NCBI RefSeq assembly: GCF_027172205.1
Contig: NC_070607.1
Location: 34,742,069 to 34,806,068, forward strand
Source: Podarcis raffonei
Lineage: Eukaryota > Chordata > Lepidosauria > Squamata > Lacertidae
Length of the DNA stretch: 64,000 bases
Direction of reading: 5' to 3'
Shown: positions 45,909 through 56,982 of the stretch, in pieces
How positions within the stretch are numbered: the first letter of the stretch is position 1
Layout of the letters: every line of letters starts with the position of its first letter
Made by a program: the position numbers and the translations under genes
Notes under the pieces: generated by a model
What the model was told of the DNA's origin: nothing
Database searches by the model: none
The model's input: the letters and a program-made list of their open reading frames with translations, nothing else

Positions 45909-46860
45909 TGTTGTGAGTTTGGGTCTGTGTGAGTAGGCCATATTCAAAGACCCTTCTAACCCTGATCCAGCAAGTGTTAAAATATCCCACTTCTAACAAC
46001 TGTGTCGCTCACCACCCCAGTCTCCAAAGTGGTGCAAGATTACAGGGGTTCCAGGTGCTTACACACAGTTTGTGTTTCCTTCAGAACAAGGCACAGCAGA
46101 GTCTGTGGTGTCTTTATGATATATGGTTTATTTCTACAAATATACAATTTGAGCCTATCGGGACGTGGGTGGTACTGTGGGTTAAACCACTGGGCCTAGG
46201 ACTTGCCGATCAGAAGGTCGGTGGTTCGAATCCCCGCAATGGGGTGAGCTCCCGTTGCTCAGTCCCTGCTCCTGCCAACCTAGCAGTTCAAAAGCACATC
46301 AAAGTGCAAGTAGATAAATAGGTACCACTCCGGTGGGAAGGTAAACGGCGTTTCCGTGCGCTGCTCTGGTTCGCCAGAAGCGGCTCAGTCATCCTGGCCA
46401 CATGACCCGGAAGCTGTACGCTGGCTCCCTTGGCCAATAAAGCGAGATGAGCACCGCAACCCCAGAGTCGGCCACGACTGGACCTAATGGTCAGGGGTCC
46501 CTTTACCTTTACCTTTACAATTTGAGCCTATGGTGGAGGGGTTCACAGCATTAACACCCCAAAAGGGTCTTGTTTGTCCAGTAGTTGTAACCTTGGATTG
46601 AAGGCTATTCCCAGCTTGCTGCTTTGCTTTTAGACCTCAACTCTGGCTTTGTCTTTCTAACTAACTAAAAGGTGGAAGGGGGGGCACACCCATTTGCTGT
46701 CTTGCACAGAGCCCCTTTCACTTTGTTTCCCTTAATGCCCCATCAACCAAGCGACCATCTAATCCAGAAACCAGCCTGGTTTATATTTTCACACTTGCTG
46801 GATCCAGGGGTTAGAAGGGTCTCTGCGTACAGCCTACTCTCACTGCCCAAACTCATAACA
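45909..46860 (-). mobile_element. Unclassified LTR-like repeat, copy A, with inverted end and nested SINE
   Basis: An old dispersed element. Read on the minus strand, from 46860 to about 46001 it looks like a solo LTR (TGT start, AATAAA-bearing interior) homologous to the copy at 56527-56982. Beyond it, 45909-45990 is an inverted copy of its first 80 or so bases (GAGTTTGGG...GACCCTTCTAACCC... CCAGCAAGTGTTAAAATAT), so the locus has long inverted ends. A Sauria SINE is inserted at 46159-46516. No coding capacity. The LTR assignment is tentative; a foldback DNA element is the alternative. Confidence 0.55.
46159..46516 (+). repeat. Sauria SINE, full length, with 15-bp target duplication
   Basis: It opens CGGGACGTGGGTGGTACTGT GGGTTAAACC, with A and B boxes (GGTTCGAATCCCC), GAGCTCCCGTTGCTC, GTAGATAAATAGG, GTAAACGGCGTTTCCGTGCG, CATGACCCGGAAGCTG and the tail TTTACCTTTACCTTT. 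The perfect repeat ACAATTTGAGCCTAT lies at 46144-46158 and 46517-46531. It is the youngest of the four Sauria SINEs here. Confidence 0.96.
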
Positions 46861-48414
46861 CTATATATCTTATTTCAGATATTGTTTCCTGGTTGTGTGG
46901 ATGGAATACACAGGGAAGTACAGATTCCTACTGTTCAGTGGAAGTGTCCCCCCCTCCCCACAGCTTCCTAATTCACAAATTAGTGTTCATTCATCAGTAG
47001 AAAACCCTTCCACGGATCCTTTTCATTGCAAGGGATATCCACATTCAGCACATTTAAACTTTTAAAAGTCATGTTTGCTCTGACTTTGCTGGATTTGCTT
47101 TTGCTGCCCCACTTCTTCAAAACTGTGGGATTAAAATGAAATAGATGAGGTAAAGCTGTTTGAACTCTCTTATCTAAGTTATATCCCTTTACCAGTTACT
47201 TTCCCCTGATAAATGTCTATAATAAATGCCCCCCTTCCCTACATTCTTTAATCAATAGAACATAACTAGTTTCCCATGTTTCATACCTTCCAACTTTTTA
47301 ATGTCCCTTAGATGTAAACTGTTGTACTAACTCAATGAAAAAGAAATATGCCTCTGTCAAAGCAAAGTTTATACAGCTGGCACTGTAGGGAGAAATCTAT
47401 CAGTGTAATTACAGGCTGCTTTTTGTATATTATAAAATGCAGTTACTTAGAACCATGCAGGGCAATTTCTTACATTGCTTTTTTTCTTACACATGCTATT
47501 AGTGTGTACATAAAATTTTGGAAATAGTTCCCAGCACTTAAATAATCTGAATAGCTGACACGTCTTTTCAGAAGGTACAAAAAATAAATATTTCATGATA
47601 CTTTCAAAGGGAAGATTTGTGAGAAGTAAAAGAATAAAAGCAGACCTCAATCTACAAGCTATTCAAAATGAATTATTCTAACCAATGTATTGGGACTAAA
47701 CTGATTTAAGCTGACACACACTTGCTCTGGCCCTGGCTGGCCATGATTGGAATTACATCAGCAAAATGATCTTGCCATTTGCTGAGCATATAAATCACAT
47801 TGTTGTTGATGATGACAGTAATACTACTTCTTAATCTTACATGTATGCCATGTTGACTTCTGATCAGTTTCTACAGAACTGACTGTTGATCATTTATACA
47901 AATTTAGGCCACCCTAATTTCATGAGCCAAGAAAATCTAGAGAATATTTGTGCTTATTTATAGCTGGTCAATAATTGGTACCATAACATCAGACTGATTC
48001 CCTTTAGTTCTATCTTCTATTCTCTCTTATCATCAAGCAATTGTACCATAGATGCGTGGTACATTTAACTGGTGGTACAGTTGGTGCCACAGTTGTTTGG
48101 TACAATGCATTTAAACATGACCTAAAACTCTTTATAAGCCTCTTTCACAGCAGAATACATTTGTAAGGGAAGAAGATCCATGAAATATAGAAATACACTT
48201 TTTGTTAAGATCTCTTTTCTGAAATAAAAATGGCATGTGAGTAATTTGTAAATCAATAGGTGAACTGTTGGAAATAGAAATGGATGTATTGGTGCAAAAC
48301 CCAGCTGAGAATTACTGTAAGCAACTTAGCCTCTCAGCTCCAGTCCTGAATTATAAAATGGGAAAGAAAATGGGTTATTTCATTGGAGCTTGCAAAATTC
48401 TAATGATATTCTTA
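46861..48414 (+). other. SLC44A5 intron 1, unassigned part
   Basis: AT-rich, no recognisable exon, RNA or repeat. Confidence 0.45.
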
Positions 48415-49250
48415 TTATTATTAAATTAAATTTCTATACTGTCTTTCATCCGAAGATCACACAGAGGATTACAATATAAAAGCACAAAAATACATACCAT
48501 AAAAACAATAACCACCTTGCACATAGTTTAAATATGTGGTCCTGAATTGTGGTCCTGAGTGGTTTAAGGCTTTACAGGTCAATAATAACTGGCAGTTAAT
48601 GCAGTCATGTCAGGATTGGCATTATATGCTTAATTCATCTTGCACCAGTGAGCAACCTCCATACCCTCCAACATTTCTCTAATGAAAATAGGGACATCCT
48701 AAGGAAAAGTTGGACATTCCGGGATCAAATCAGAAACTGGGAAGACTTTCCTAAATCATGGATGTCCCTGGAAAATAGGGACACTTGGAGGGTCTGAACC
48801 TGGCCTCCAAATTCTGCACCAGCTGAAGTTTCTGAACTGTCTTCAGAGGCAGCCCTACATAATAACATGTTGCAATAATCTATCCTAGAGTTTACTAGAG
48901 CATAGTAAGTATAAGTTTGGCTATCCCTGTCCCTGCGCCACCGAGGCTACCTAAGTCTCAAACAACAGCGAAGGATCCAGAAATACCTGCAAGCTGTGTA
49001 ACCCTCTCCTTCAGAGGAAGTGTAACCCCATCAAGAGCAAGCAACCCTCCCATCCATCCAGTCTAGGGAACCAGTAACAGTGACTTGGTCTTATCTGGAT
49101 TGAGTTTCAGTTTGTTGGCTCTCATCCAGTCAATTACTGAGGAAATACAGCAGTCCAGCACATCCACTGCCTCACCTGCAGATGTAAAGGAGAGATAGAC
49201 AAATAGAGAGAGATAGACAATGTATTCCAAAACTCCAGATGACCCCACTC
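48415..49250 (-). mobile_element. L2-clade LINE fragment with a nested MITE
   Basis: The minus strand codes the RT tail: YLSFTSAGEAVDVLDCCISS then VIDWMRANKLKLNPDKTKSL (49063-49210), LDGVTLPLKERVTQLAGISG, and an IIATCYYVGLPLKTVQKLQL VQN segment, ending in an AATAATAAG-type tail near 48415. It is broken by several frame changes and by the insertion at 48660-48796. Confidence 0.8.
48660..48796. mobile_element. Short MITE nested in the L2 copy
   Basis: It opens CATACCCTCCAACATTTCTC and closes GGGACACTTGGAGGGTCTG, with AATAGGGACATCC and GGACATTCCGGGATCAAATC inside. The ends are imperfect inverted repeats. Flanking AACCT on both sides may be part of the target duplication. 137 bp. Confidence 0.7.
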
Positions 49251-50283
49251 AGTTGTTTCATGTAGATGTTAAACAGCATTTAAATTAAACCCACACTGAA
49301 GGCTCCACAGGGCTGAAGAGCACTCCCCAGGTGTTATCCAAGCAAAACTGAAACCACCACAGAGTGGTTCCACTGCAAAATGGTTGCTTTTAGTTTACAT
49401 GTATGTAAACTATTCATTTTGCTTATTTCCCTCCTCATCAATAGTTTATGACTATTAGTCTGTAATTTTATTACTTTTTACTCTGGAAATTATAGGCAGG
49501 AATGTGAGGATCTGTAGCCTTGGTTGCCCACTGATCACAATTTGTTTATTACCAACTGGTATGTGAGAAGTCATTGGGACCTCACTTGTAATGGGGACAC
49601 CTTCACAGTATTTACTTCTTTGCCACATAGTTCTATGTGTTTCTCATGTTGAGCTTCAATAAAATACTTTCACATTTGAAAAATCCTAATTGTGGCTAAC
49701 ATTGTGTGTTTACTTTTTGTACGTATCTGATGTACTTTGTATAGCTCAAAGCGTAACCACATTTAAAACTTGTTGAGCAATTTTATATATTACGTAGACA
49801 AATAAACATGTTCATCATGAAATATGCGTATATTCACAGCTTCTCTTGGCTTACTTTTCAATTTGTTAAGGTTTTGCATCCTATTCATGTCAGCTGGGAA
49901 TTATGCCAAGCAGGATTTGGCTGCTGGATTATTCTTTTTCTCATTGTTAAACTGAAAGGCTATATTGAAAGGACCAGATACAGAAATCCCTCCTATAAGT
50001 GTTCAAAATGAGATACAACAAGATGCAATGACATTTTGGATATATTATAGTCATATTGTAAATATGTATTTTAGAGTTGTTTAACCTAAATAGTAAGGAC
50101 ATCAACAAAGCATTATGCAGAAAGAAACTATCTTAAGATATTCTATAAATATGTACCTTATGTAGGGAGTTTTAAGGCATGTATCATTTTTGTATTGAAT
50201 GTTTAATAATCTTAACATATATAGAATATTTGCATAGAATAAACTGTATATATATTGATGCATATAAAATAGGAAATACTGTT
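49251..50283 (+). other. SLC44A5 intron 1, unassigned part
   Basis: No recognisable exon or repeat. Confidence 0.45.
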
Positions 50284-50389
50284 ATATTTAAATTTTTATA
50301 TATAAACTTGAGCCTTTGGTACAATAACAGGTTATGATATTTAAATTTTTATATATAAACTTGAGCCTTTGGTACAATGACAGGTTATG
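50284..50389. repeat. 53-bp tandem duplication
   Basis: Two almost identical 53-bp units (50284-50336, 50337-50389), each starting at ATATTTAAATTTTTATATAT and holding GAGCCTTTGGTACAAT. Their near identity shows that the duplication is recent. Confidence 0.92.
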
Positions 50390-51298
50390 TATAGTTTTGT
50401 TAACATTATTATCTTGTTTGTGCTTTAGGATGCTTGTTATGATTTTAATTGTGCAAATACTTAAGAACACAGGCAACATTTGTAATCATGAGAAGTCACA
50501 CCGAGTGGGATTATTCTCAGCAAAGCTACATTGTTTTAAGGCTGAAAGTTCAAAAGAATTATTGACATAGAAATAATCAATGTTTAGGAAGGTTTTTCTT
50601 ATTTCTCTGTGCACAAAAGGCCACGGCGACTAATAAAGTTTTTGTTCCATTTGAAAAATCATTAAATGCAAGAAACAGCAAAAAGATACAAAATGCATAC
50701 ATTTGGCCCTGTGTGAATTTGCTGAGCAGAATGTGGCTGAAATGGCAGAACTTAAATGCAGGACAAATAACTAAGTTATTATTCATTAATGTATGTATTG
50801 TTTTTTACATGTGCACCAGGGTGATTTACAAACATACAGTAGAAATAGAACTAAAAATGCCCACAGCTAAGAATTGTTTTAAAAACAATACAAAAAACAA
50901 CAGCTAAAGAGAGATTTTAAAACAATACAGAATTGACACCTAAGACAGATACCTTTTCATACAGCTGAAAAAGCTTGCTGGAACAAATATATCTTTAAAA
51001 AATATGATAGTGTGAGGGACTGGCAGGGGTCTGAAGAATGTGTGGCAGAGACAGGGGGTCAGGCGGTGACCCAGGAGAGGGGGCCAGCAATTTATGGGGT
51101 TTGTCATCACCCACAAGGCAGGAGCCAAAGTAGGGGGAGGAAGAAGAGTTAGGGCAGTCTGAGACAGAGAAAGGCACATAGGATGTGGCAGAAGAAGAAG
51201 AGGCTGTTCTGGCAACAGATGGGTTAGTAGATTCCTCACCTTCCCCCACCCTGCTGTCTCCCAGCTCTAAGAGGGGCTTGAAGCAGGAAAGAGAAGTA
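50390..51298 (+). other. SLC44A5 intron 1, unassigned part
   Basis: No exon or transposon recognised. A G-rich stretch lies at 51010-51290. Confidence 0.4.
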
Positions 51299-51556
51299 CA
51301 GTGGTACCTCGGGTTACATATGCTTCAGGTTACATACGGTTCAGGTTACATACGGTTCAGATTACACACTCCGCTAACCCAGAAATAGTGCTTCAGGTTA
51401 AGAACTTTGCTTCAGGTTAAGAACAGAAATTGGGCTCCGGTGGTGCGACGGCCGCAGGAGGCCCCATTAGCTAAAGTGGTGCTTCAGGTTAAGAACAGTT
51501 TCAGGTTAAGAACGGACCTCTGGAACGAATTAAGTACTTAACCTGAGGTACCACTG
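51299..51556. mobile_element. Tigger/mariner-type MITE
   Basis: The terminal inverted repeats are CAGTGGTACCTCGGGTTA and TAACCTGAGGTACCACTG. TA precedes the left end; the right-hand TA has changed. The interior repeats CTTCAGGTTAAGAAC and GGTTACATACGGTTCA units. 258 bp, non-coding. Confidence 0.85.
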
Positions 51557-51659
51557 TGACAATTTCTGGGCAGGGGAAGTCTCAGGTTGTGGGTATGCAA
51601 CCTGTCAGGGGAGGGTATATAAGCCAAATACTGATGAAACATATGACACAAGCTTCTAA

Positions 51660-51960
51660 ATAATTGCATTTTATTTTTATTTATTTTATCAATTTCATAA
51701 AATTTATACACTGCTTGATGGTAAAAAAACCCCTCAAAGCACTTTACAGAAAGATAAAACCATAAAATAAGGAAAAATATGATACATTAAAACACACAAG
51801 AACTTAAAATCCTAAAACAAATTAAAATTCACATCAGCTTCCAGGTACCTGCATCACAGGCTGCAGTCACATGCAGAGTTTTCCAGGAATAAAGCCCATT
51901 AAACTTAGTGGGGCCTCCTCCTTAATGAGCATAAGGAAAGGATTGGGATGCATTTAATTA
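51660..51960 (-). repeat. LINE-tail-like fragment
   Basis: TTTATCAATTTCATAAAATT TATACACTGCTTGATGG with CTCAAAGCACTTTACA follows the reptile LINE 3' end pattern. A short CCATTAAACTTAGTGGGGCC repeat follows near 51895-51950. Confidence 0.5.
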
Positions 51961-52125
51961 TTTCTTGTTGCATTTATATACAACTTTTCCTCCAAGTAGC
52001 TCAAGGTGGATCTGTCCCCTCCTCATTTAATCCCCACAATAACTCTGTGAGATAGGTTAGGCTAAGCCTTCGGGTCATCCAGTCCTAGTTTGACAAGCTA
52101 ACCGTTACACCACCACTGGCAGTGT
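51961..52125 (-). repeat. LINE/CORE-SINE (MIR-like) fragment
   Basis: TTGCATTTATATACAACTTT TCCTCCAAGTAGCTCAAGG, then CACAATAACTCTGTGAGATA GG and ACCGTTACACCACCACTGGC. Same family as 37120-37330. Confidence 0.6.
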
Positions 52126-52419
52126 TGGCAAACTATATTGAATCAGACGTGATAAATCCAGATTACCTAACCTATGGATCCAGACAACCTATGGGCAGAT
52201 TTTTGCCAGTTGCCCCTTCTGCCTTTACTGCCCCCCCCATTTGGAACAGTATGGGGAATGGTGCTAGGGGATGCAGACAGAAGCGGAAATTAGTGAAAAT
52301 TGCTTCTCCCCCCCTCCTTGCTTAGTGTGATCCTTCCTGGACCTTGGTCTCTTCTGCAAATGGAAAGAGACTTTTTTTTTTGCAAGTTTGGATTCAGCCC
52401 CATATTTATGTGAGGCAAT

Positions 52420-52725
52420 ACAGCTTCAACAGGCTGCATCCCCAGATTTTTTGTCTTTTAGACATCAGGTGAAAACCTTTTTATTCTCTAGTCTAGAGCA
52501 GCCTTCTTCAACTTAACATTTTGAACTGCATTTGCCATTAGGCAGCATGTCCAAAATATCTGGAGGGCACCAAGTTGTAGAAGCGTGCTGTGACCCTTCT
52601 ACAGTGTTTTTATTTTTCCTAGCCCCAAACATATTTGTTTTTCTACTGCTTTTAACTATGGTCAGTTGTTTTGATTTGTTGTAATTGTATACTGTACTTT
52701 GAGAGTGTGCAGGTTAGCTGATGAT
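52420..52725 (+). mobile_element. L2-clade LINE 3' end interrupted by a hAT-like MITE
   Basis: GACATCAGGTGAAAACCTTT TTATTCTCTAG codes the RHQVKTFLF end of L2-type ORF2. A degenerate MITE (about 52499-52590: CAGCCTTCTTCAACT...ATCTGGAGGGCACCAAGTTG) is inserted, and the LINE tail resumes with GTTTTTATTTTTCC and TTGTAATTGTATACTGTACT TTGAG. Confidence 0.65.
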
Positions 52726-53880
52726 GACAAATGGAAGCTCACAACCTATCTGAAGAGTAGCTGTGCTAAGCTGTACACAGCTGCTGAATGATTGCGTACC
52801 CAGTTTCTGAATAGGAGGCAATCCTTGTAGGGAGGTGAGATGCTGGTGGAATAAAGAGAAATGGAATACAGCTGCAGGTGTCAACCCATGTTAGCTATAC
52901 GCCATTCAGTCTTGCATTGTTTTTTCATCATCAGCTAGGCAGTCACTTTATCTGCCTATTTGAATGTTTCCTTGTACTGATTTGAATAGCAAAAGCAATC
53001 ATTGTTGCATTTCTATGAAATGCTGATTAGTTCATTGAGAGTAGGCTTTTCTAAATGTTTTAACAGTCATGTGTGGAGCCATAAAACAACAACAACAGTG
53101 TAACAAAAACAATCAAACCCTATATGAAATGGAACAATTCAGTAAATATAACAGAGCCACCATTAATCAATTGATTTATTAATATAAGACTAATTAATAC
53201 TTATCTATACTTAGAGCTTTGTTCTCTGTTCCCCAAACCAAAAGAAGAGATCATGTGAGCCTGCCATTGGACAGTCATTGTGAATTTATTATAATTGGAC
53301 TTGCGGTGTGTAACTAATTCACTGTAATAGGACCTCAGGTCCTCTCACAGTTTGTTTTGTACCAGTATGGAAATATCCCCATGTACATTCACTACTCTGC
53401 TTAGGGGCCTATGAAAGGAGAATAGTTTTGAGCTCCTCTGCTTCTTTATTCCCCAAAAGTGCTAATATGTGGCAGAAGACCATTCTACAAATTAGGTGCT
53501 AAAATGGGAGCCAACTGCTAGGGGCTGATGTTCATTTGCCCCCCCAATAAACTATTTGAGGGGGCTGGTCCTTTCCAAATTGATGGACATGGCTATTCAA
53601 ATGGTGTGTGCGCGCCGCATCATGTGATTGATAATGCAGGGGAGGGCCTACCTGCTCCCCTCAATATTTTATTCAAGTTGGCACCCCTGGATGTTATAAT
53701 AGCATTCAGTAGATGGCCCACATATTGCCAATGTGCACTGTCCATAAATGCACATCTCTATATCTAAATTTTGTGGTTTTACAAATCCCAATAAATATAA
53801 CAGGCTTAATCCAGATTTTGTAATGTACATACATACACATATTACACTTGTTTGTGAAATTATTTTGTTTTAGGGAAGTT
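52726..53880 (+). other. SLC44A5 intron 1, unassigned part
   Basis: Unassigned. The stretch 53520-53690 (CCCCCCAATAAACTATTTGA GGGGGC, CCCCTCAATATTTTATT) may be an old repeat. Confidence 0.4.
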
Positions 53881-54160
53881 AATTCCTATTAAAGCTGTGT
53901 TTGAACATCACAGCGAGCCATGGTTAACTGGTAAGCCAATAATATCTTTAGATCATGGTTTGTTTGGAGCAAAACAAACCATGACTCCTGGTTTGGACAC
54001 GAGGCTAAGTCAAGGATTGTGGATCTCCGTGCTCGCTTCGGCAGCACATATACTCAAGGATTGTGGATCTCCAATGTAAAGGAACAAGGTTGGTAGCCAT
54101 GGTTTACCACTAGCCACAGTTTACCACAACATGGAAACCCACCCAGTGTGTGAAGTAAAT
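53881..54160. repeat. Palindromic CATGGTTTG-type dispersed repeat
   Basis: A hairpin CATGGTTTGTTT (53954-53965) with AAACAAACCATG lies in a longer unit with further CATGGTTAACTGG and CCATGGTTTACCAC arms. Related pieces lie near 20130 and 12580. The U6 fragment at 54029 is inserted in it. Confidence 0.55.
54029..54054 (+). pseudogene. U6 snRNA 5' fragment (26 nt) between 18-bp direct repeats
   Basis: GTGCTCGCTTCGGCAGCACA TATACT is the exact 5' end of U6 snRNA (stem-loop I and the next bases). It is bounded by perfect copies of CAAGGATTGTGGATCTCC at 54011-54028 and 54055-54072. No poly(A) or LINE tail follows. It lacks the rest of U6 and any PSE/TATA promoter, so it is a processed relic. Confidence 0.93.
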
Positions 54161-56526
54161 TCTATAGGACTTTTAATAAAGAAGCACATTCTAAGTAAAA
54201 TAGCCTGACTTAACAATGGGCCTCTTTGCAAAACAATAGCATTTGTTTTTTCATACTTCTTGGACTGATAAGTTCTAACTGACATGCAAATTATACAAGA
54301 AACAGGTGGTCTTTAGACTTAAGAAGCTTACACGAGTAATACAGATCTTTCTCTGTATGCAATCCCCAGAAAACCCCTTTGCTACTCAATGATAGTGACA
54401 GATAAATTGGAAGGTTGCAGTGCATAATTAACACGTAAATATTATAGCATGATTATCATTATGACAGATGTGATGGGCACTAGCAGAGATGTTTTTTTAA
54501 AAAAAGGATTAGATAATTTTGTCAAGGATAGATGTATGAATATTAAGTACCATAACAGCAGTAAATGAATTTGTTTCATGTTCAGAGGCCATAAACATCT
54601 GATTACCAGTTTCTACCTACAATGTCCTACCTGCATTGTTGGGTATCCGTCTCTGTGAAAAGTGTGGTGGACAGGGCCTGCTGAATCATACACAGCTATG
54701 TATTTCTAAATAATGTTTAGCTTGTGACCTGCATAAACTGGGGAACATCCCCCTCCCTCACCTCATGTTCCATTGTAGTAACTGTGGTGATCTTGATTAT
54801 CGTACTAAAGAAGTACAACTTCCCACATATGATAGCTTAAGAATGGCAAGGTTAAGGTTTGGCAAATATGAAGTAAACACGTATGTTGTTCTGAGTATAT
54901 GCACTTTTAGAAATAAAGCAGAGTGCCATTCTGTTTTCAGTGCATCAGGTGTTAACATGATCTTGTGCAGAGTTAAACATGCCTTAGCTCACAGATTTCC
55001 ATTGGTCCTTTAAACAGCACCAAGCTGCAAAGAGCATGTGAGAAGGACTGTTTTGGGCTATGAAGCCTGCTTTCACTACAAGATCGCCAGAGCATTGTCT
55101 GAAAACAGAGCAAAGCACTTTTTGTTGGAAAAGGATGTGCTTTTTCAAGTCCTCTATGTTTTGTATTTTATTAATATTGAAATACTAAGAGGATGACCCA
55201 GCCTAGCATATGTGGGAAGGGTCTATTTTAAGTCCCATTGATTTCAGCAGGGAGCATTCAGACACATTCATAACTTTTCTCTTTTTAACCTTGGCTGGAG
55301 CTGCCCACACTATGGATTATGCCTTTTGTTAAATTTGTTGCACCCTGTGCTATTACAGGGATGGAAGGGTTTATACATTGTGCAGTCCAATCCCATACAC
55401 ATCTCCTATCGAGTTCAGTTGGACTTACTCTCAGGTAAGTAGGTATAGGATTGTAGGCCAAACCAGAAAAATACACTATCAATAGACCTTGAAATAAGGT
55501 GATTTTGTTACTTTTGACAGCACAGCATTATTTTTGGGTGGGGGAGGGAGCAAAATGAAAAGCGTAGGTGAAAAATGGGTAATAAATCTTAATGCAGGAG
55601 GCATACAAAAATGATTGCATCATCAAGTGCATCATCAGTAACAATGCTAAATGTGCTTCATACACTTTAATGCCATCAGTCTTGAGCTTGTATTTCTGCA
55701 GTCATCAGTCACAATCTTATATGCAGCTAAGAGACAAGAAGCTTATCAAGGATTTGTGTATAGTACAAGTGATGTACCACAGCTGCAGCCTTTCCTTCTC
55801 AGCAGCAAAATTACCTATTAGTTTTGGAACATGAAAGTTCATTATTCTCTGTGATGAAACAATAACAACACAATTTTGTCATTGTCAGCCCAGGACATGT
55901 TTACTTCTTATCACCATTGCTGCAGTGCAACATATTTTTCCACAGACATTTTTGCAGACTTGTGTATATATATAATATTCCTCTGTGAAGGCACTTTCTT
56001 TGGAAGCAATTGCTACAACTTTTGCCATGGCATCTGAACTGTTCTTGCTTTTTTCTAGGGACAGGCCAGCACATTTTTGTGCTCTAAAAATGGATGCTGA
56101 ATTTGCCACGTTGTTAAAGAATTATGTTCTCCAAGTGGTATCCATATTCAGTCTAAGAATCTTATAGATTGCAAGTTAGACAGTGATGTGAATATAAGTT
56201 TTGAAACCTCAGCTACAGCTCTCAAGGTCCCATGCCCATGTTCCTGTTTTTCCAGAGCACCTTTCTTTTAGTTAGATTACCTCAGAGCTCAGGTTCAGGA
56301 AGATGAAAGGATCAAGCTTGTATTTAACAAACTTTAAGGAGTGGTTGCTTGTAAGGCTAATGCCAGCATAAATTAGGACTGACCGAAAATTTGTGTCATG
56401 GCATTAGGAGTGATGGTTTGAAGACTCTCTGGCTTGGACATGACTTGACCTAGGACTTGCCTGATAGTTTCCCATTTTTTTCTAGCAAAAGGCTATTTGG
56501 ACAATCACTGATAAGCTTCTTACTGG
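54161..56526 (+). other. SLC44A5 intron 1, unassigned part
   Basis: Short amniote repeats occur near 55205-55260 (AAGTCCCATTGATTTCAGCA GGGAGC) and 55385-55460 (AGTTGGACTTACTCTCAGGT AAGTAGG...AGGATTGTAGG). No exon recognised. Confidence 0.45.
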
Positions 56527-56982
56527 TGTCATGAGTTGGGGCAAGGGGGGTGGGCTGTATTTTAAGACCCTTCTAACCCCTGGATCCAGCAAGTATGAAA
56601 ATATAAACCAGGCTAGCTTTCTGATGAGGTGATCTCCTGGGTGATGGGCCATTAAGGGAAAAAAGAAGGTGGGGCCCCCTCCCCAGACTTGTGGTTAGTT
56701 CGAAGAAGAAAGCCAGAGTTTAGGGCATAGAATTTGCAGTGATGGGAGCTAAAGGCAAAGCAGCAAGCTAGAGAGAGAGTCAGACCAATATTCGACTTCT
56801 CGTTGAATCAAAGACTGTAGGTATGGGAGAAACAAGATATATGTGGAAATAAACCATACATCATAAGGACACCACAGTATACACAGAGCCTCATTCCAAA
56901 AGAAGACACAAACGTTGGGTAAACGTCTGGAACCCCTTGGTATCTTGCACCACTCAGAGATTTGGTGTAGCACGATGCAACA
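56527..56982 (+). mobile_element. Unclassified LTR-like repeat, copy B (candidate solo LTR)
   Basis: An old solo element opening TGTCATGAGTTGGGG, with ACCCTTCTAACCCCTGGATC CAGCAAG, a downstream AATAAACC polyadenylation-type signal and an ACA end near 56982. It is homologous, in the opposite orientation, to 46001-46860. No internal coding region and no clear target duplication; degenerate. Confidence 0.5.

Noticed and set aside
46159-46240. A tRNA gene (A and B boxes present)
   Set aside because: The boxes belong to the tRNA-like head of a Sauria SINE with a full body, tail and target duplication. The same applies to the tRNA-Lys-like head at 36545.
49063-49248. A small protein-coding gene on the minus strand
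   Set aside because: The residues are the L2-type LINE reverse transcriptase segment, in a broken element.
54029-54054. A working U6 snRNA gene
   Set aside because: Only the first 26 of about 107 nt are present and direct repeats flank it on both sides. There is no pol III promoter or terminator.
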